Of a DNA stretch of 64,000 nt, positions 8,841 to 17,726 are shown in pieces. The position numbers and the translations under genes were made by a program. This DNA is from Agrobacterium leguminum (lineage in GTDB: Bacteria; Pseudomonadota; Alphaproteobacteria; Rhizobiales; Rhizobiaceae), in the NCBI RefSeq assembly GCF_015704895.1, contig NZ_JADQWB010000014.1, forward strand, positions 1-64,000, in the 5' to 3' direction. Position 1 is the first letter of the stretch. Every line of letters starts with the position of its first letter. The notes below the pieces were generated by a model. It searched no databases, was not told the DNA's origin, and was given only the letters and a program-made list of their open reading frames with translations.

Positions 8841-9970
8841 ATATTGCAGCAGCTTCCCGCGACCTTCCCGGGTTGTTTCGACCGAAACAGCGGCTTGGCT
8901 TCAATACGCGGGTGTCGTTCAACGACGATGACGGTCCGGCACAGGGGCTGCGGCAGGGCATAGAATTGTTCAGGCAGGCGGAAAGGCTGGGTTATCAGTC
9001 AGGCTGGGCCTATCAGCGTCACTTCGACCATTATCTTTCTTCCCCGTTACCTTTCTTTGCGGCAGTCGGTCAGCATACGCAGCACATCACACTTGGCTCC
9101 GCCGTCATCCCGATGCGTTATCAGGACCCGATCCTTTTGGCCGAAGCAGCGGGAACGACCGATCTTTTGATCGACGGACGGCTCGAACTTGCCATTTCGA
9201 CCGGAGCCAACGGCGCCTTCGACGCCGTCTTCGGAACAGTCGATGCCGATGCGCGAACGGAGGCAAAACGGCGCCAGTCGCGTTTCCTGGCCGCCATTGC
9301 CGGCGATGTTCTGCACATCGTTACGGAGCGGGACACGGGCGCGCCTGCGGGAGCCGAGTTGCGGGTAACGCCACATAGCCCCACCCTGCGCAGCCGTATC
9401 CGCCAAGGCTCCGCCAGCCTCGATTCAGCGATACAGGCCGCCGAACTCGGGATCGGCCTGATTTCAGGAACCGTCCTTCACGATCAGGCCGAAGGCGAGA
9501 CTTTCGGTCAATATCAGGCGCGGATCATCGACGCCTATCGCACCCACTGGCTGCGCATCTGGAAAACGACGCCGCCGCCGGTCGCCGTTGCAGCTTCCGT
9601 TCTGGTCGGCACCACCCCGGAGCTGCAAGAGAAATACGCGGCCTACGATCTTGAGCGCCGCACGGCGGGAATTGCCGCCTCACGCCCAAAGGGTGCGCTG
9701 GCTCCTGCCGGCCAGCCGGTTGGCGCGCTGATTTCTCCGGTCTTTCAAGGCACACCGGATGCTGTCATCGAGGCGGTGTTGAGCGACCCGGGACTGGCAG
9801 CCGCAGATGAACTCGTCCTGTTTCTGCCTCCCGGTTTCGGACTGGCCGAAAACATAAGATTGCTCACCGATCTTGCGACGACGGTTGCTCCCTCTCTGGG
9901 GTGGAAACCCGCTTCCGATCACCAAGGGCCGGAGCAGGCGTCAATCCAGGGTTCTAGACCGCCAGCATAG
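8837..9970 (+). CDS. Luciferase-like (LLM) flavin-dependent monooxygenase
   Basis: 377 residues of the bacterial luciferase fold, for example LGSAVIPMRYQDPILLAEAAGTTD cut to its core SAVIPMRYQDP and the following helix. Family members use FMNH2 from a separate reductase and O2, often to cleave C-S bonds in sulfonates or thioethers. The start overlaps the ATPase stop (ATGA), so this enzyme is the fifth gene of the transporter operon and probably acts on the imported compound. No flavin reductase is visible in the window. The specific substrate is unknown. Confidence 0.82.
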   Translation: MNIAAASRDLPGLFRPKQRLGFNTRVSFNDDDGPAQGLRQGIELFRQAERLGYQSGWAYQRHFDHYLSSPLPFFAAVGQHTQHITLGSAVIPMRYQDPILLAEAAGTTDLLIDGRLELAISTGANGAFDAVFGTVDADARTEAKRRQSRFLAAIAGDVLHIVTERDTGAPAGAELRVTPHSPTLRSRIRQGSASLDSAIQAAELGIGLISGTVLHDQAEGETFGQYQARIIDAYRTHWLRIWKTTPPPVAVAASVLVGTTPELQEKYAAYDLERRTAGIAASRPKGALAPAGQPVGALISPVFQGTPDAVIEAVLSDPGLAAADELVLFLPPGFGLAENIRLLTDLATTVAPSLGWKPASDHQGPEQASIQGSRPPA

Positions 9971-9981
9971 CTAGGCAATAT

Positions 9982-10078
9982 TTTCTACATTTTCCATAGA
10001 AATAGAAAGATCTGTCTTCCTCATATGCCATGCCGGCTTTAGCTTTTACCCGACACCCAGAAACACCAAGGAGCTCCC
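9982..10078 (+). promoter_or_regulatory. Shared promoter region, copy B, with inverted repeat
   Basis: This region before the gene at 10079 contains TTTCTA (9982-9987) and TAGAAA (9997-10002), a perfect inverted repeat with a 9-base spacer. A second TAGAAA lies at 10003-10008. From 9996 onward it matches the region upstream of the transporter operon (copy A). The dyad has the size of a LysR-type site, so a CysB-like sulfur regulator is a reasonable guess. An AAGGAGCTCCC ribosome-binding site precedes the ATG. Confidence 0.5.
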
Positions 10079-11182
10079 ATGGCTGCGGAATTCATCAGCG
10101 TCAGCTTTCCCAACGCGTCCAATGATCTGAACCCCATCCCGGATGCTCCGGTCGATCCGCTCTTCCTGGAACGTTATGCGCGTGCGCTGGACGATTACGG
10201 GTTCAACTACACGCTCATCCCCTATTCCTCTTCCTCATTCGATCCCTTCACACTGGGCGCGACGGTGCTTGCGCATACGAAGAACATCAAGATCATCGTC
10301 GCGCTCCGTCCCAACACCGTTTATCCGACGGTTGCGGCCAAATCCCTCGCCACGCTCGACCAGCTGAGCGGCGGTCGCGTCGTCGTCCACTTCATCGCGG
10401 GCGGCAGCGACGAGGAACAGGCGCGTGAGGGAGATTTCCTCAACAAGGAAGAGCGTTACGAACGCCAGGAAGAATATATCCGCATTCTCCGCCTTGCCTG
10501 GAGTTCGACCGAACCCTTCGATTTCGACGGCAAATATTACCAGTTCAAGCAGTTTCGCAGCGCCGTGCGCCCCACCAACGGCCTGATTCCGATTTCGCTC
10601 GGCGGCTCGTCGGATGCCGCCTATCGTATCGGCGGCTCGCTGTGCGACATTTTCGGCCTCTGGGGCGAACCGCTGGCTGAAACCAAGCAGCAGATCGACC
10701 GCATCTATGCCGAGGCCGCAAAGGCCGGCCGGACCGATTGCCCGCGCATCTGGGTTACCTTCCGGCCAATCGTGGCTGAAACGGATGAGCTGGCCTGGGA
10801 AAAGGCGCACAGGGTTCTCGACCGTCTGAACGAGAACCGCCAGAAGGGTCTTTCTCGCGCGCCGGTCAACGCAACACCACCCGCCAATATCGGCTCCCAG
10901 CGCCTGCTCGACATCGCCAAACGTGGCGATGTCCATGACCGCGCACTGTGGTATCCGACGGTCACCGCGACCAATGCAAGCGGCGCAACAACCGCCCTGG
11001 TCGGATCGCCGCGCACCATCGCCGACTCCATTCTCGACTATATCGATCTCGGCGCCGATCTGATTTCGATCCGTGGATATGACAATTATAACGATGCCGT
11101 CGACTACGGGCGATACATCCTGCCCCTCGTCCGCGAGGGTATTCGCGAACGCGAAGAGGCAAAGAAGAAGGCAGCCGCCTGA
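10079..11182 (+). CDS. LLM-class flavin monooxygenase, alkanesulfonate monooxygenase (SsuD)-like
   Basis: 367 residues, close to SsuD in length and layout. Visible family features are KNIKIIVALRPNTVYP (the strand after the flavin site), FIAGGSDEEQAREGDFL and the RYERQEEYIRILRLAW helix. Expected role is FMNH2-dependent oxygenolytic cleavage of a C-S bond to free sulfite. It stands under its own promoter (copy B), separate from the transporter operon, and has a strong ribosome-binding site. A weak hairpin (ACGGCG/CGCCGT) lies just after the stop without a clear T-run. Confidence 0.87.
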   Translation: MAAEFISVSFPNASNDLNPIPDAPVDPLFLERYARALDDYGFNYTLIPYSSSSFDPFTLGATVLAHTKNIKIIVALRPNTVYPTVAAKSLATLDQLSGGRVVVHFIAGGSDEEQAREGDFLNKEERYERQEEYIRILRLAWSSTEPFDFDGKYYQFKQFRSAVRPTNGLIPISLGGSSDAAYRIGGSLCDIFGLWGEPLAETKQQIDRIYAEAAKAGRTDCPRIWVTFRPIVAETDELAWEKAHRVLDRLNENRQKGLSRAPVNATPPANIGSQRLLDIAKRGDVHDRALWYPTVTATNASGATTALVGSPRTIADSILDYIDLGADLISIRGYDNYNDAVDYGRYILPLVREGIREREEAKKKAAA

Positions 11183-11295
11183 TCACGGCGGTCCGGCCAC
11201 GCCGTTGGACCCATCCACCTCTTCTTCCAGGACAGGGATCATTCACGCCCGCAACGGATGATCCCGCCCGCCGACCTTCAGAAAGCCGTTACCGC

Positions 11296-12471
11296 ATGTC
11301 CTACGATCCCACCGCACTTGACGCCGCCGTGCGCGCCGTTTCCGAAGCCGCACCGGATGCGGATCAGACCGGTCAGTTTCCCTGGACCGGTATTCGCGCC
11401 GTTCATCAGGCTGGACTTCTCGAGAGCACCGTGGCCACGCGTTACGGCGGCCCGGGAGGAACCTTGAGCACCGCGGCCCATATTCTGGCGGCGCTGGGAC
11501 GCGGCGATCCCTCTGTGGCGCTCATCAGCGCGATGACGATCTTCACTCATCTGGGACAGGCGGCAAAGGACCATTGGCCCGACGGGCTTTATAGGGACCT
11601 TCTTTCCAGGGCCAAACACCAGCCACTGCTGCTGAACGCCGCCCGTGTGGAGCCCGAGCTCGGCTCGCCGGCCCGTGGCGGATTGCCGGCCACGCGTGCG
11701 CACCGGACGGCGAATGGCTGGTCGATCACGGGCCGCAAGCGCTTCGTGACGGGCGCACACGGCCTCACGCACTTCCTCGTCTGGGCGCACACCGACGAGG
11801 CTCAGGCTCGCGTCGGCACCTTCGTCGTGCCCAATGGCCTGCCCGGCATCAAGATCATAGAGAACTGGAAGAGCCTCGGAATGCGGGCGACCGGTTCGCA
11901 CGATGTCGAATATACCGAGGTTGAAATCCCGGCAGAAAATGTACTTGAGCTCGTTGATCCCTCCGTTGCCCAGCAGGATAATCGCGGCCACGCGGCGATG
12001 ACGCTTGCGCTGACCGCAATCTATCTGGGGGCGGCTGAGGCCGCTCAGGAAGCGTTCATTCGCTTCGCGCATGAACGCGTGCCCGCCAATCTGGGCCATG
12101 CCATTGCGCGGACAGAACGTTTTGTCACGCTTTCGGGCGAGATCGACCTTTTGGTCTCCGGCGCCCGGCAGATCATCTTTGGCGCGCTCGCAAACCATAT
12201 CGGCGATGCGGAACACCTGATAAGGGCCCGGCTTCTCGCCGGCCGGCAAATCCGCGAAGCCGTCCAGATAGCCGTTCGCGGCATCGGCAATCCCGGCCTC
12301 AACGCCGATCTCGGCCTCGAGCGGCATTTCCGCGATATCCAGTCGGTTCTCGTCCATGCCCCCCAGGAGGACACCTCGGTCGCCATTCTCGGACGCGCCG
12401 CCTTTGACCGCTGGAAAACGAGCGGGAATGACCGGTCGGCATCCAACCTGTCGATCCTGAAGACGGCTTGA
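11296..12471 (+). CDS. Acyl-CoA dehydrogenase family protein, SfnB/DszC-like
   Basis: 391 residues with the acyl-CoA dehydrogenase fold. The middle domain has NGWSITGRKRFVTGAHG, and the C-terminal helical bundle carries the VRGIGNPGLNADLGLERHFRD region that replaces the usual catalytic part in the DszC/SfnB branch. Such flavoproteins usually act as monooxygenases on sulfur compounds (dibenzothiophene, dimethyl sulfone) rather than on acyl-CoA. The start has no strong ribosome-binding site. Context with two LLM enzymes supports an organosulfur role. A small GCGGT/ACCGC hairpin followed by TTTCC lies just after the stop. Confidence 0.82.
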   Translation: MSYDPTALDAAVRAVSEAAPDADQTGQFPWTGIRAVHQAGLLESTVATRYGGPGGTLSTAAHILAALGRGDPSVALISAMTIFTHLGQAAKDHWPDGLYRDLLSRAKHQPLLLNAARVEPELGSPARGGLPATRAHRTANGWSITGRKRFVTGAHGLTHFLVWAHTDEAQARVGTFVVPNGLPGIKIIENWKSLGMRATGSHDVEYTEVEIPAENVLELVDPSVAQQDNRGHAAMTLALTAIYLGAAEAAQEAFIRFAHERVPANLGHAIARTERFVTLSGEIDLLVSGARQIIFGALANHIGDAEHLIRARLLAGRQIREAVQIAVRGIGNPGLNADLGLERHFRDIQSVLVHAPQEDTSVAILGRAAFDRWKTSGNDRSASNLSILKTA

Positions 12472-12628
12472 AACGCGGTGACAAACCGCCTTTCCTTCGG
12501 ATCACGACGTCCAGCATATCGTTGCTTTTAGCCTCCATTGCGAATGGCGGGTTGAGATGCCGTCCGGCAAAGGGTATCAGGTGCCACTCCCAGGCGGAGC
12601 TTCCGCAAGCAACAAGGCGCATCCTGAC

Positions 12629-13555
12629 ATGATCCCGGACTTCCTCGTCACCCATTCCGGTGGCTTCCATGCCGACGAACTGCTGTCGAGCGTCGTGCTG
12701 ACCCGGCTTTTCCCGCAGGCACGCCTGATCCGCAGCAGGGCGCCCGAATGGATCGCACCCGGCGCAGACCGCATCGTCTATGACGTCGGCGGTGTTTATG
12801 ACGCGGCGAAGGGCGCCTTTGATCACCACCAGCGCGGTGCACCGTTGCGGGAGGACGGTCAGCCCTATAGTTCGTTCGGACTGATCTGGAAGCATTTCGG
12901 CCGCGATTATCTTGCCGCCTTCGGCGTTCCTGAAGACCATATCGAAACCGTTCACGCCTCTTTCGATGCCAGCTTCGTGCTGCCGGTCGATCTGGTCGAC
13001 AATGGCGCGCTCAGCCCCTCCACCGCGGGGGCACTCGCCGGGCTGACCCTGCCAGTCCTGCTGGAAACTCTGAAACCTGTTTTCGACGAGACAGATCCCG
13101 AAGCGGACAATCGCAGTTTCCACGCGGCGCTGGCCATCGCCCGCAGCTTCGTGGAGGCAAAGATTGCCAACAGCGCCGCGAAATTGCGAGCTGAAGCGCT
13201 CGTGAGCCAGGCTATCGTGGATGCCGGCGAGGGACATATTCTGGAACTGCCGATGGGAATGCCGTTTCGGCCCGCCATCAAGAAGGCGGGCGCCGACCAT
13301 CTGCTCTTCGTCGTTCATCCACGCAACAACGACTGGTGCCTGACCGGCATCCGCCGCGCGGATGAAGGCTTTGAGCTGCGGGCGGATCTGCCGGCGGCCT
13401 GGGCCGGCCTGACGGACAAAGATCTAGAAGCGGTTTGCGGCGTCGAAGGCGCGAGCTTCTGCCACAACGGCCGATTTGTCGCGGCGGCCAGAACCCGCGA
13501 GGCGGCACTCGCCATGGCGGAGCTGGCGGTAAAAGAGGCGACCGCAGCCAAATAG
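12629..13555 (+). CDS. MYG1-family (UPF0160) predicted metal-dependent hydrolase
   Basis: 308 residues from ATG 12629. An upstream in-frame ATG at 12557 would add 24 residues without family likeness, so it was not used. The start VTHSGGFHADELLSS and the later DHHQRG are the metal-binding motifs of the MYG1/DHH-like phosphoesterase family. Eukaryotic MYG1 is a 3'-5' exonuclease; the bacterial role is unknown. It follows the sulfur genes on the same strand after 157 bases, with no clear functional link to them. Confidence 0.85.
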   Translation: MIPDFLVTHSGGFHADELLSSVVLTRLFPQARLIRSRAPEWIAPGADRIVYDVGGVYDAAKGAFDHHQRGAPLREDGQPYSSFGLIWKHFGRDYLAAFGVPEDHIETVHASFDASFVLPVDLVDNGALSPSTAGALAGLTLPVLLETLKPVFDETDPEADNRSFHAALAIARSFVEAKIANSAAKLRAEALVSQAIVDAGEGHILELPMGMPFRPAIKKAGADHLLFVVHPRNNDWCLTGIRRADEGFELRADLPAAWAGLTDKDLEAVCGVEGASFCHNGRFVAAARTREAALAMAELAVKEATAAK

Positions 13556-13777
13556 TGACATGGTAGCCGACCATGCAACCACGCATTTGGGCCGGCAGCG
13601 GGAAGCGAAATTAAGCCCCGATGCGGGTTTTGATCTCGCCCATACCCAGTTCTCGGTACGTCTGAGGAAATTCGCCGGCGCGCGCCCTTGAGCGTCAGGC
13701 CACCGTGGTTATCCTGCCCGAATTATGGCGGTCACACACGTATTGAGGAGTACGCGGCCGCTTTCGGGGAGGATATC

Positions 13778-14326
13778 ATGAAGTTTCTGTTGGCCGTTTC
13801 GCGCGCCATCGATGCCGCCAATGCAGCCATTGGCAAAGGCATTTCCTGGCTGCTTCTCGCGGCTATTTTCATCAGCGCCATCAATGCCGTCATGCGCAAG
13901 GCGTTTTCGATGAGTTCCAACGCCTGGCTTGAATCGCAGTGGTATTTGTTTTCCGCCGTGTTTCTGATCGCCGCCGCCTACACGCTTCTTAACAACGAGC
14001 ACGTGAAGGTCGATCTGGTCTACGGAAATCTTCCGCGCAAGGGGCAGCTGTGGGTCGACATACTCGGGACCATCTTCTTTCTCATGCCCTTCTGCCTCAT
14101 CACGGTCTATCTCTCATGGCCGGTGTTTCTGCAGAAACTTGCTTCCGGTGAGGTTTCAAACAACACGGGCGGCCTCATTCAATGGCCCGTCTGGGCGCTG
14201 ATACCGATTGGCTTCAGCCTCCTCGCCATTCAGGGCGTTTCGGAACTCATCAAGCGTGTCGCGATCCTGCGCGGCGATATCCCCGATCCCGTTGCAGAGG
14301 CTGACGCCGCGGCGGCAATGCTCTGA
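13778..14326 (+). CDS. dctQ: TRAP transporter small permease (DctQ type)
   Basis: 182 residues from ATG 13778, which has a GGGGAGGA ribosome-binding site; the longer reading from 13688 lacks one. Four membrane helices are visible, with the family marks SNAWLESQWYLFSAVFLIAAAYTL (start of helix 2, cut here to its core WYLFSAVFL) and NNEHVKVDL. It forms the small membrane subunit of a sodium-driven secondary transporter. It is the first gene of a Q-M-P operon, and the next gene follows 17 bases later. Confidence 0.9.
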   Translation: MKFLLAVSRAIDAANAAIGKGISWLLLAAIFISAINAVMRKAFSMSSNAWLESQWYLFSAVFLIAAAYTLLNNEHVKVDLVYGNLPRKGQLWVDILGTIFFLMPFCLITVYLSWPVFLQKLASGEVSNNTGGLIQWPVWALIPIGFSLLAIQGVSELIKRVAILRGDIPDPVAEADAAAAML

Positions 14327-14343
14327 TCGAAGGAAAAACAATA

Positions 14344-15849
14344 ATGGCATTCATTGCGGAAAATCTCGCGCCGATCATGTTTGCGGCGCTCATCATCGTG
14401 CTGTTGCTCGGCTATCCCGTGGCCTTCGCGCTAGCCTTTGTCGGCTTCTTCTTCGGCTTCATCGGGATAGAACTCGGCCTGCTGCCGGCGACGCTGTTCC
14501 AGGCCATTCCCGATCGCATATTCGGCCAGATGTCGAACGAAACGCTGCTGGCTATACCGTTCTTCACCTTCATGGGGCTCATTCTTGAAAAGAGCGGCAT
14601 GGCGGAGGATTTGCTGGACACGATCGGCCAGCTGTTTGGACCGGTCCGCGGCGGCATTGCGTTTGCCGTGATCTTCGTCGGGGCAATTCTGGCCGCAACC
14701 ACCGGCGTCGTCGCCGCCTCGGTTATCTCGATGGGCCTCATCTCGCTTCCCATCATGTTGCGCTATGGTTATGACCGCAAGGTCGCCGCCGGCACGATCG
14801 CGGCTTCCGGCACGCTGGCGCAGATCATCCCGCCCAGCCTCGTGTTGATCGTGCTGGCCGACCAGCTCGGCCGTTCGGTGGGCGACATGTACAAGGGCGC
14901 GCTCGTTCCGGGCCTCATGCTCGTGGCGGCCTATACGCTTTATATCATCGTGACCTCGATCATCAGCCCCACGAAAGTCCCCGCCCTGCCGCTGGAGGCG
15001 CGGACCCTGCGCGGCACCAAGCTGCTGCTCAAGGTCATCACCTCGCTGGTGCCGCCGCTCGTCTTGATATTCCTCGTGCTCGGCACGATCTTCCTCGGGA
15101 TCGCCACCCCCACGGAAGGCGGCGCCATGGGTGCTGTCGGCGCGCTCGCCCTTGCGCTTGCCAATCGCAAGCTCAATTTCGGCCTGATCCAGCAATCGCT
15201 GCACGCCACGGCAAAGCTGTCGTCCTTCGTGCTGCTCATCCTGCTCGGCGCGCGCGTCTTTTCCCTGACCTTCTATGGCGTGAACGGCCACGTCTGGGTC
15301 GAGCATCTGATGACATCGATCCCGGGCGGCGAGATCGGCTTCCTGATCGTCGCCAACCTGCTGGTCTTTTTCCTAGCCTTCTTCCTCGATTATTTCGAGC
15401 TGGCCTTCATCATCATCCCGCTGCTGGCGCCGGTCGCCGATGCGCTTGGCATCGACCTGATCTGGTTTGGCGTGATGCTGGCGGTCAACATGCAGACGTC
15501 GTTCATGCATCCGCCCTTCGGTTTTTCGCTGTTCTTCCTGCGATCCGTCGCACCGACGCGTGCCTACAAGGATCGGATCACGGGACAGACGATCCAGCCG
15601 GTCACCTCGTCACAGATCTATCTGGGCGCCATTCCCTATCTGTTCATCCAGCTGACCATGGTCATCATCATCATCGCCTTCCCCGGCATCGTGATGCACT
15701 ACAAGTCAGGCGCCAAGCAGGTCGACCCTTCCGCCGTCCATATCAATGTACCGATGCCCAGCATCGGCACGGACGCCGATCCCTTCGCCAATCCTTTCTC
15801 GGCACCCGGCAACAGCGCACCCAGCTTCGGAAAGCCGGCCACCCCATGA
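14344..15849 (+). CDS. dctM: TRAP transporter large permease (DctM type)
   Basis: 501 residues, slightly longer than the common 430, as in DctM proteins of the 2-oxo-acid group. Many membrane helices are present, with the family signature AAGTIAASGTLAQIIPPSLVLI near residues 145-165. It is the channel subunit that couples ion flow to substrate uptake. A proline- and serine-rich tail after residue 455 (after HYKSGAKQ) is outside the conserved domain. Confidence 0.92.
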   Translation: MAFIAENLAPIMFAALIIVLLLGYPVAFALAFVGFFFGFIGIELGLLPATLFQAIPDRIFGQMSNETLLAIPFFTFMGLILEKSGMAEDLLDTIGQLFGPVRGGIAFAVIFVGAILAATTGVVAASVISMGLISLPIMLRYGYDRKVAAGTIAASGTLAQIIPPSLVLIVLADQLGRSVGDMYKGALVPGLMLVAAYTLYIIVTSIISPTKVPALPLEARTLRGTKLLLKVITSLVPPLVLIFLVLGTIFLGIATPTEGGAMGAVGALALALANRKLNFGLIQQSLHATAKLSSFVLLILLGARVFSLTFYGVNGHVWVEHLMTSIPGGEIGFLIVANLLVFFLAFFLDYFELAFIIIPLLAPVADALGIDLIWFGVMLAVNMQTSFMHPPFGFSLFFLRSVAPTRAYKDRITGQTIQPVTSSQIYLGAIPYLFIQLTMVIIIIAFPGIVMHYKSGAKQVDPSAVHINVPMPSIGTDADPFANPFSAPGNSAPSFGKPATP

Positions 15850-15917
15850 CAATCGGCCGGGCGCAAAAGCGCCCGCCGCAACAAAAATCGCTGACGTTCA
15901 ATAGGAGGAGGTAATCT

Positions 15918-17030
15918 ATGAAGGTCAACCCAGGTCGCAGACAACTCTTGTCGGGCGGCGTACTTGCAGGGGCGGCTGCGGCTGCTTCGGCACTTGCGAC
16001 ACCCGCCATAGCCCAGTCTTTGCCAACCGTTCGCTGGCGTCTCACGTCCGGCTTCCCCAACAATCTGGACACGATCTATGGCGGCGCCGTCGTCATGGCC
16101 AATGCATTGAAGGCGATTACAGGCGGCAAGTTCGAAATCCAGGTCTTCCAGGCCGGGGAAATCGTTCCCGGCGCCCAGGCCATCGACGCCGTAAAAGCCA
16201 ATACCGTCGAGATTTCCCATACCTGCGGCTATTATTTCACCGGGAAAGATCCGACATTCGCCATCGGTTCGACCATCCCCTTCGGCCTGAACGCCCGCCA
16301 GCAGAACGCATGGCTCTACCATGGCGGCGGCAACGAGGCTTACAACGAATTCCTTTCCGACTACGGCGTCATCGGCATTCCCGGTGGAGCGACGGGCGCC
16401 CAGATGGGCGGCTGGTATCGCAAGGAGATCAAGAGCATCGAGGATATCAAGGGCCTCAAGATGCGTATTGCCGGTGTCGCGGGACAGGTGCTCGCCAAGC
16501 TTGGCGCGGTGCCGCAGCAGCTTCCGGGCGGCGACATCTATCCGGCGCTGGAGCGAGGCACCATCGATGCCGCGGAATGGGTCGGTCCCTATGACGACGA
16601 AAAGCTCGGCTTCTACCAGATCGCGCCTTATTATTATTATCCCGCGTTCTGGGAAGGTGGGCTGACGATCCACTTCTTCGTCAATAAGGACCAATACGCA
16701 GCATTGCCTGATGAATATAAGGCAGCGCTCGACACCGCCTGCAAGGCCGCCAACATCAACATGCAGGCGCTGTACGACGTCAAGAACAAGGATGCAATCC
16801 GCTCGCTGGTTTCCAAGGGCACGCAGCTTCGCCCGCTGCCCCGCGATGTGCTCGACGCCGCCTACAAGGCGACCTTCGAGCTTTATGACGAGTACACGCA
16901 AAAGCATCCCGCATGGGCCAAGATCTATCCGGGCTGGAAGAAGTTCCGCGACGAGAGCTTTGAATGGTTCCGCGTTGCCGAATATACCTATGACAGCTAC
17001 GGCTATGCCATGCAGACGGCCGGCAAATAA
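15918..17030 (+). CDS. dctP: TRAP transporter substrate-binding protein (DctP family, 2-oxo-acid-like)
   Basis: 370 residues with a Tat-like export signal (GRRQLLSGGVLAGAAAAA, cleavage near AIAQ at residue 33). The DctP domain follows, with the conserved KGLKMRIAGVAGQVLAKLG and the PGGDIYPALERGTIDAAEWVGP region, whose arginine and glutamate residues typically contact a carboxylate. The overall likeness is to TakP-type proteins that bind 2-oxo acids. That assignment is by eye and not certain. It has a strong AGGAGGAGG ribosome-binding site and is the last gene of the operon. Confidence 0.9.
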   Translation: MKVNPGRRQLLSGGVLAGAAAAASALATPAIAQSLPTVRWRLTSGFPNNLDTIYGGAVVMANALKAITGGKFEIQVFQAGEIVPGAQAIDAVKANTVEISHTCGYYFTGKDPTFAIGSTIPFGLNARQQNAWLYHGGGNEAYNEFLSDYGVIGIPGGATGAQMGGWYRKEIKSIEDIKGLKMRIAGVAGQVLAKLGAVPQQLPGGDIYPALERGTIDAAEWVGPYDDEKLGFYQIAPYYYYPAFWEGGLTIHFFVNKDQYAALPDEYKAALDTACKAANINMQALYDVKNKDAIRSLVSKGTQLRPLPRDVLDAAYKATFELYDEYTQKHPAWAKIYPGWKKFRDESFEWFRVAEYTYDSYGYAMQTAGK

Positions 17031-17046
17031 GCCGACATAGACTTTA

Positions 17047-17082
17047 CCGAGGCCCCTGGATGGCGACATTCCGGGGCCTCGG
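17047..17082. terminator. Bidirectional hairpin between convergent genes
   Basis: CCGAGGCCCC (17047-17056) and GGGGCCTCGG (17073-17082) form a perfect 10-bp stem with a 16-base loop. It sits exactly between the end of the TRAP operon and the end of the convergent response-regulator gene. There is no long T-run on either side, so termination strength is uncertain. Confidence 0.6.
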
Positions 17083-17093
17083 GCCTTTGGCGG

Positions 17094-17726
17094 CTATTCT
17101 TTGATAAGCCCGTTATCGATCGCATAGCGGATGAGACCGGCAGTCGTCGCTATATCCAGTTTCCTCTTGATATTCTTGCGATGGGTTTCCATCGTGCGCT
17201 CGGCGATGTCGAGCGCCAGGGCAGCGTCGCGATTGCTCTTTCCGCGCGCGATCAGCAGCAGAACTTCCTGCTCGCGTGTCGTCAGCGCCTTCAGCCTGCC
17301 GGAAGACCCTTCCATCAGCACATCGCGAACGCCAGAGGAAAAATAGGTGCCGCCGGCAGCCACGGTTTCGATTGCGGCGACTATTTCTTCGGTCGCCACG
17401 TCCTTCAGAATGTAACCGGCCGCACCATACATGACCGATGTCGATATATATTCCCGGCTGTCATGCATCGACAGCATCAGCACCCGGGCGGAAAGCTGCT
17501 TTTCCTTGAACAGCTCCAGGGCATCGATGCCATTGATCTGGGGCATGTTGATATCCATCAGCACCACATCGGGCCGCGTGGCGACAGCCGCGTCGATACC
17601 GGCCATGGCGGACACCGCGGTTCCGACGACTGCGAGATGCTCATAAGTCTCGAGAACGGCCCTCAACCCATCCAGAACCAGAGGATGGTTGTCTATCAAC
17701 AACACACGGATCGGATAAACGGTCAC
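17094..17726 (-). CDS. Response regulator, NarL/FixJ family
   Basis: 210 residues. The receiver domain (1-120) has the acidic pair near residue 10 (LIDNHP) and the phosphoacceptor aspartate in VVLMDINMPQINGID. The LuxR-type HTH is at about 145-205 (LTTREQEVLLLIARGKSNRD, then RTMETHRKNIKRKL). Its start overlaps the kinase stop by 4 bases, so the pair is co-translated. The convergent TRAP transporter is the likely target, by position only. Confidence 0.93.
   Translation of the reverse strand: MTVYPIRVLLIDNHPLVLDGLRAVLETYEHLAVVGTAVSAMAGIDAAVATRPDVVLMDINMPQINGIDALELFKEKQLSARVLMLSMHDSREYISTSVMYGAAGYILKDVATEEIVAAIETVAAGGTYFSSGVRDVLMEGSSGRLKALTTREQEVLLLIARGKSNRDAALALDIAERTMETHRKNIKRKLDIATTAGLIRYAIDNGLIKE

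Noticed and set aside
13559..13575. CATGGT/ACCATG hairpin after the MYG1-family gene as a terminator
   Set aside because: Only six pairs and no T-run; too weak to call.
15699..17069. Minus-strand frame (456 codons) opposite the TRAP binding protein
   Set aside because: The plus-strand gene has a signal peptide, domain match and ribosome-binding site; the antisense frame has none.
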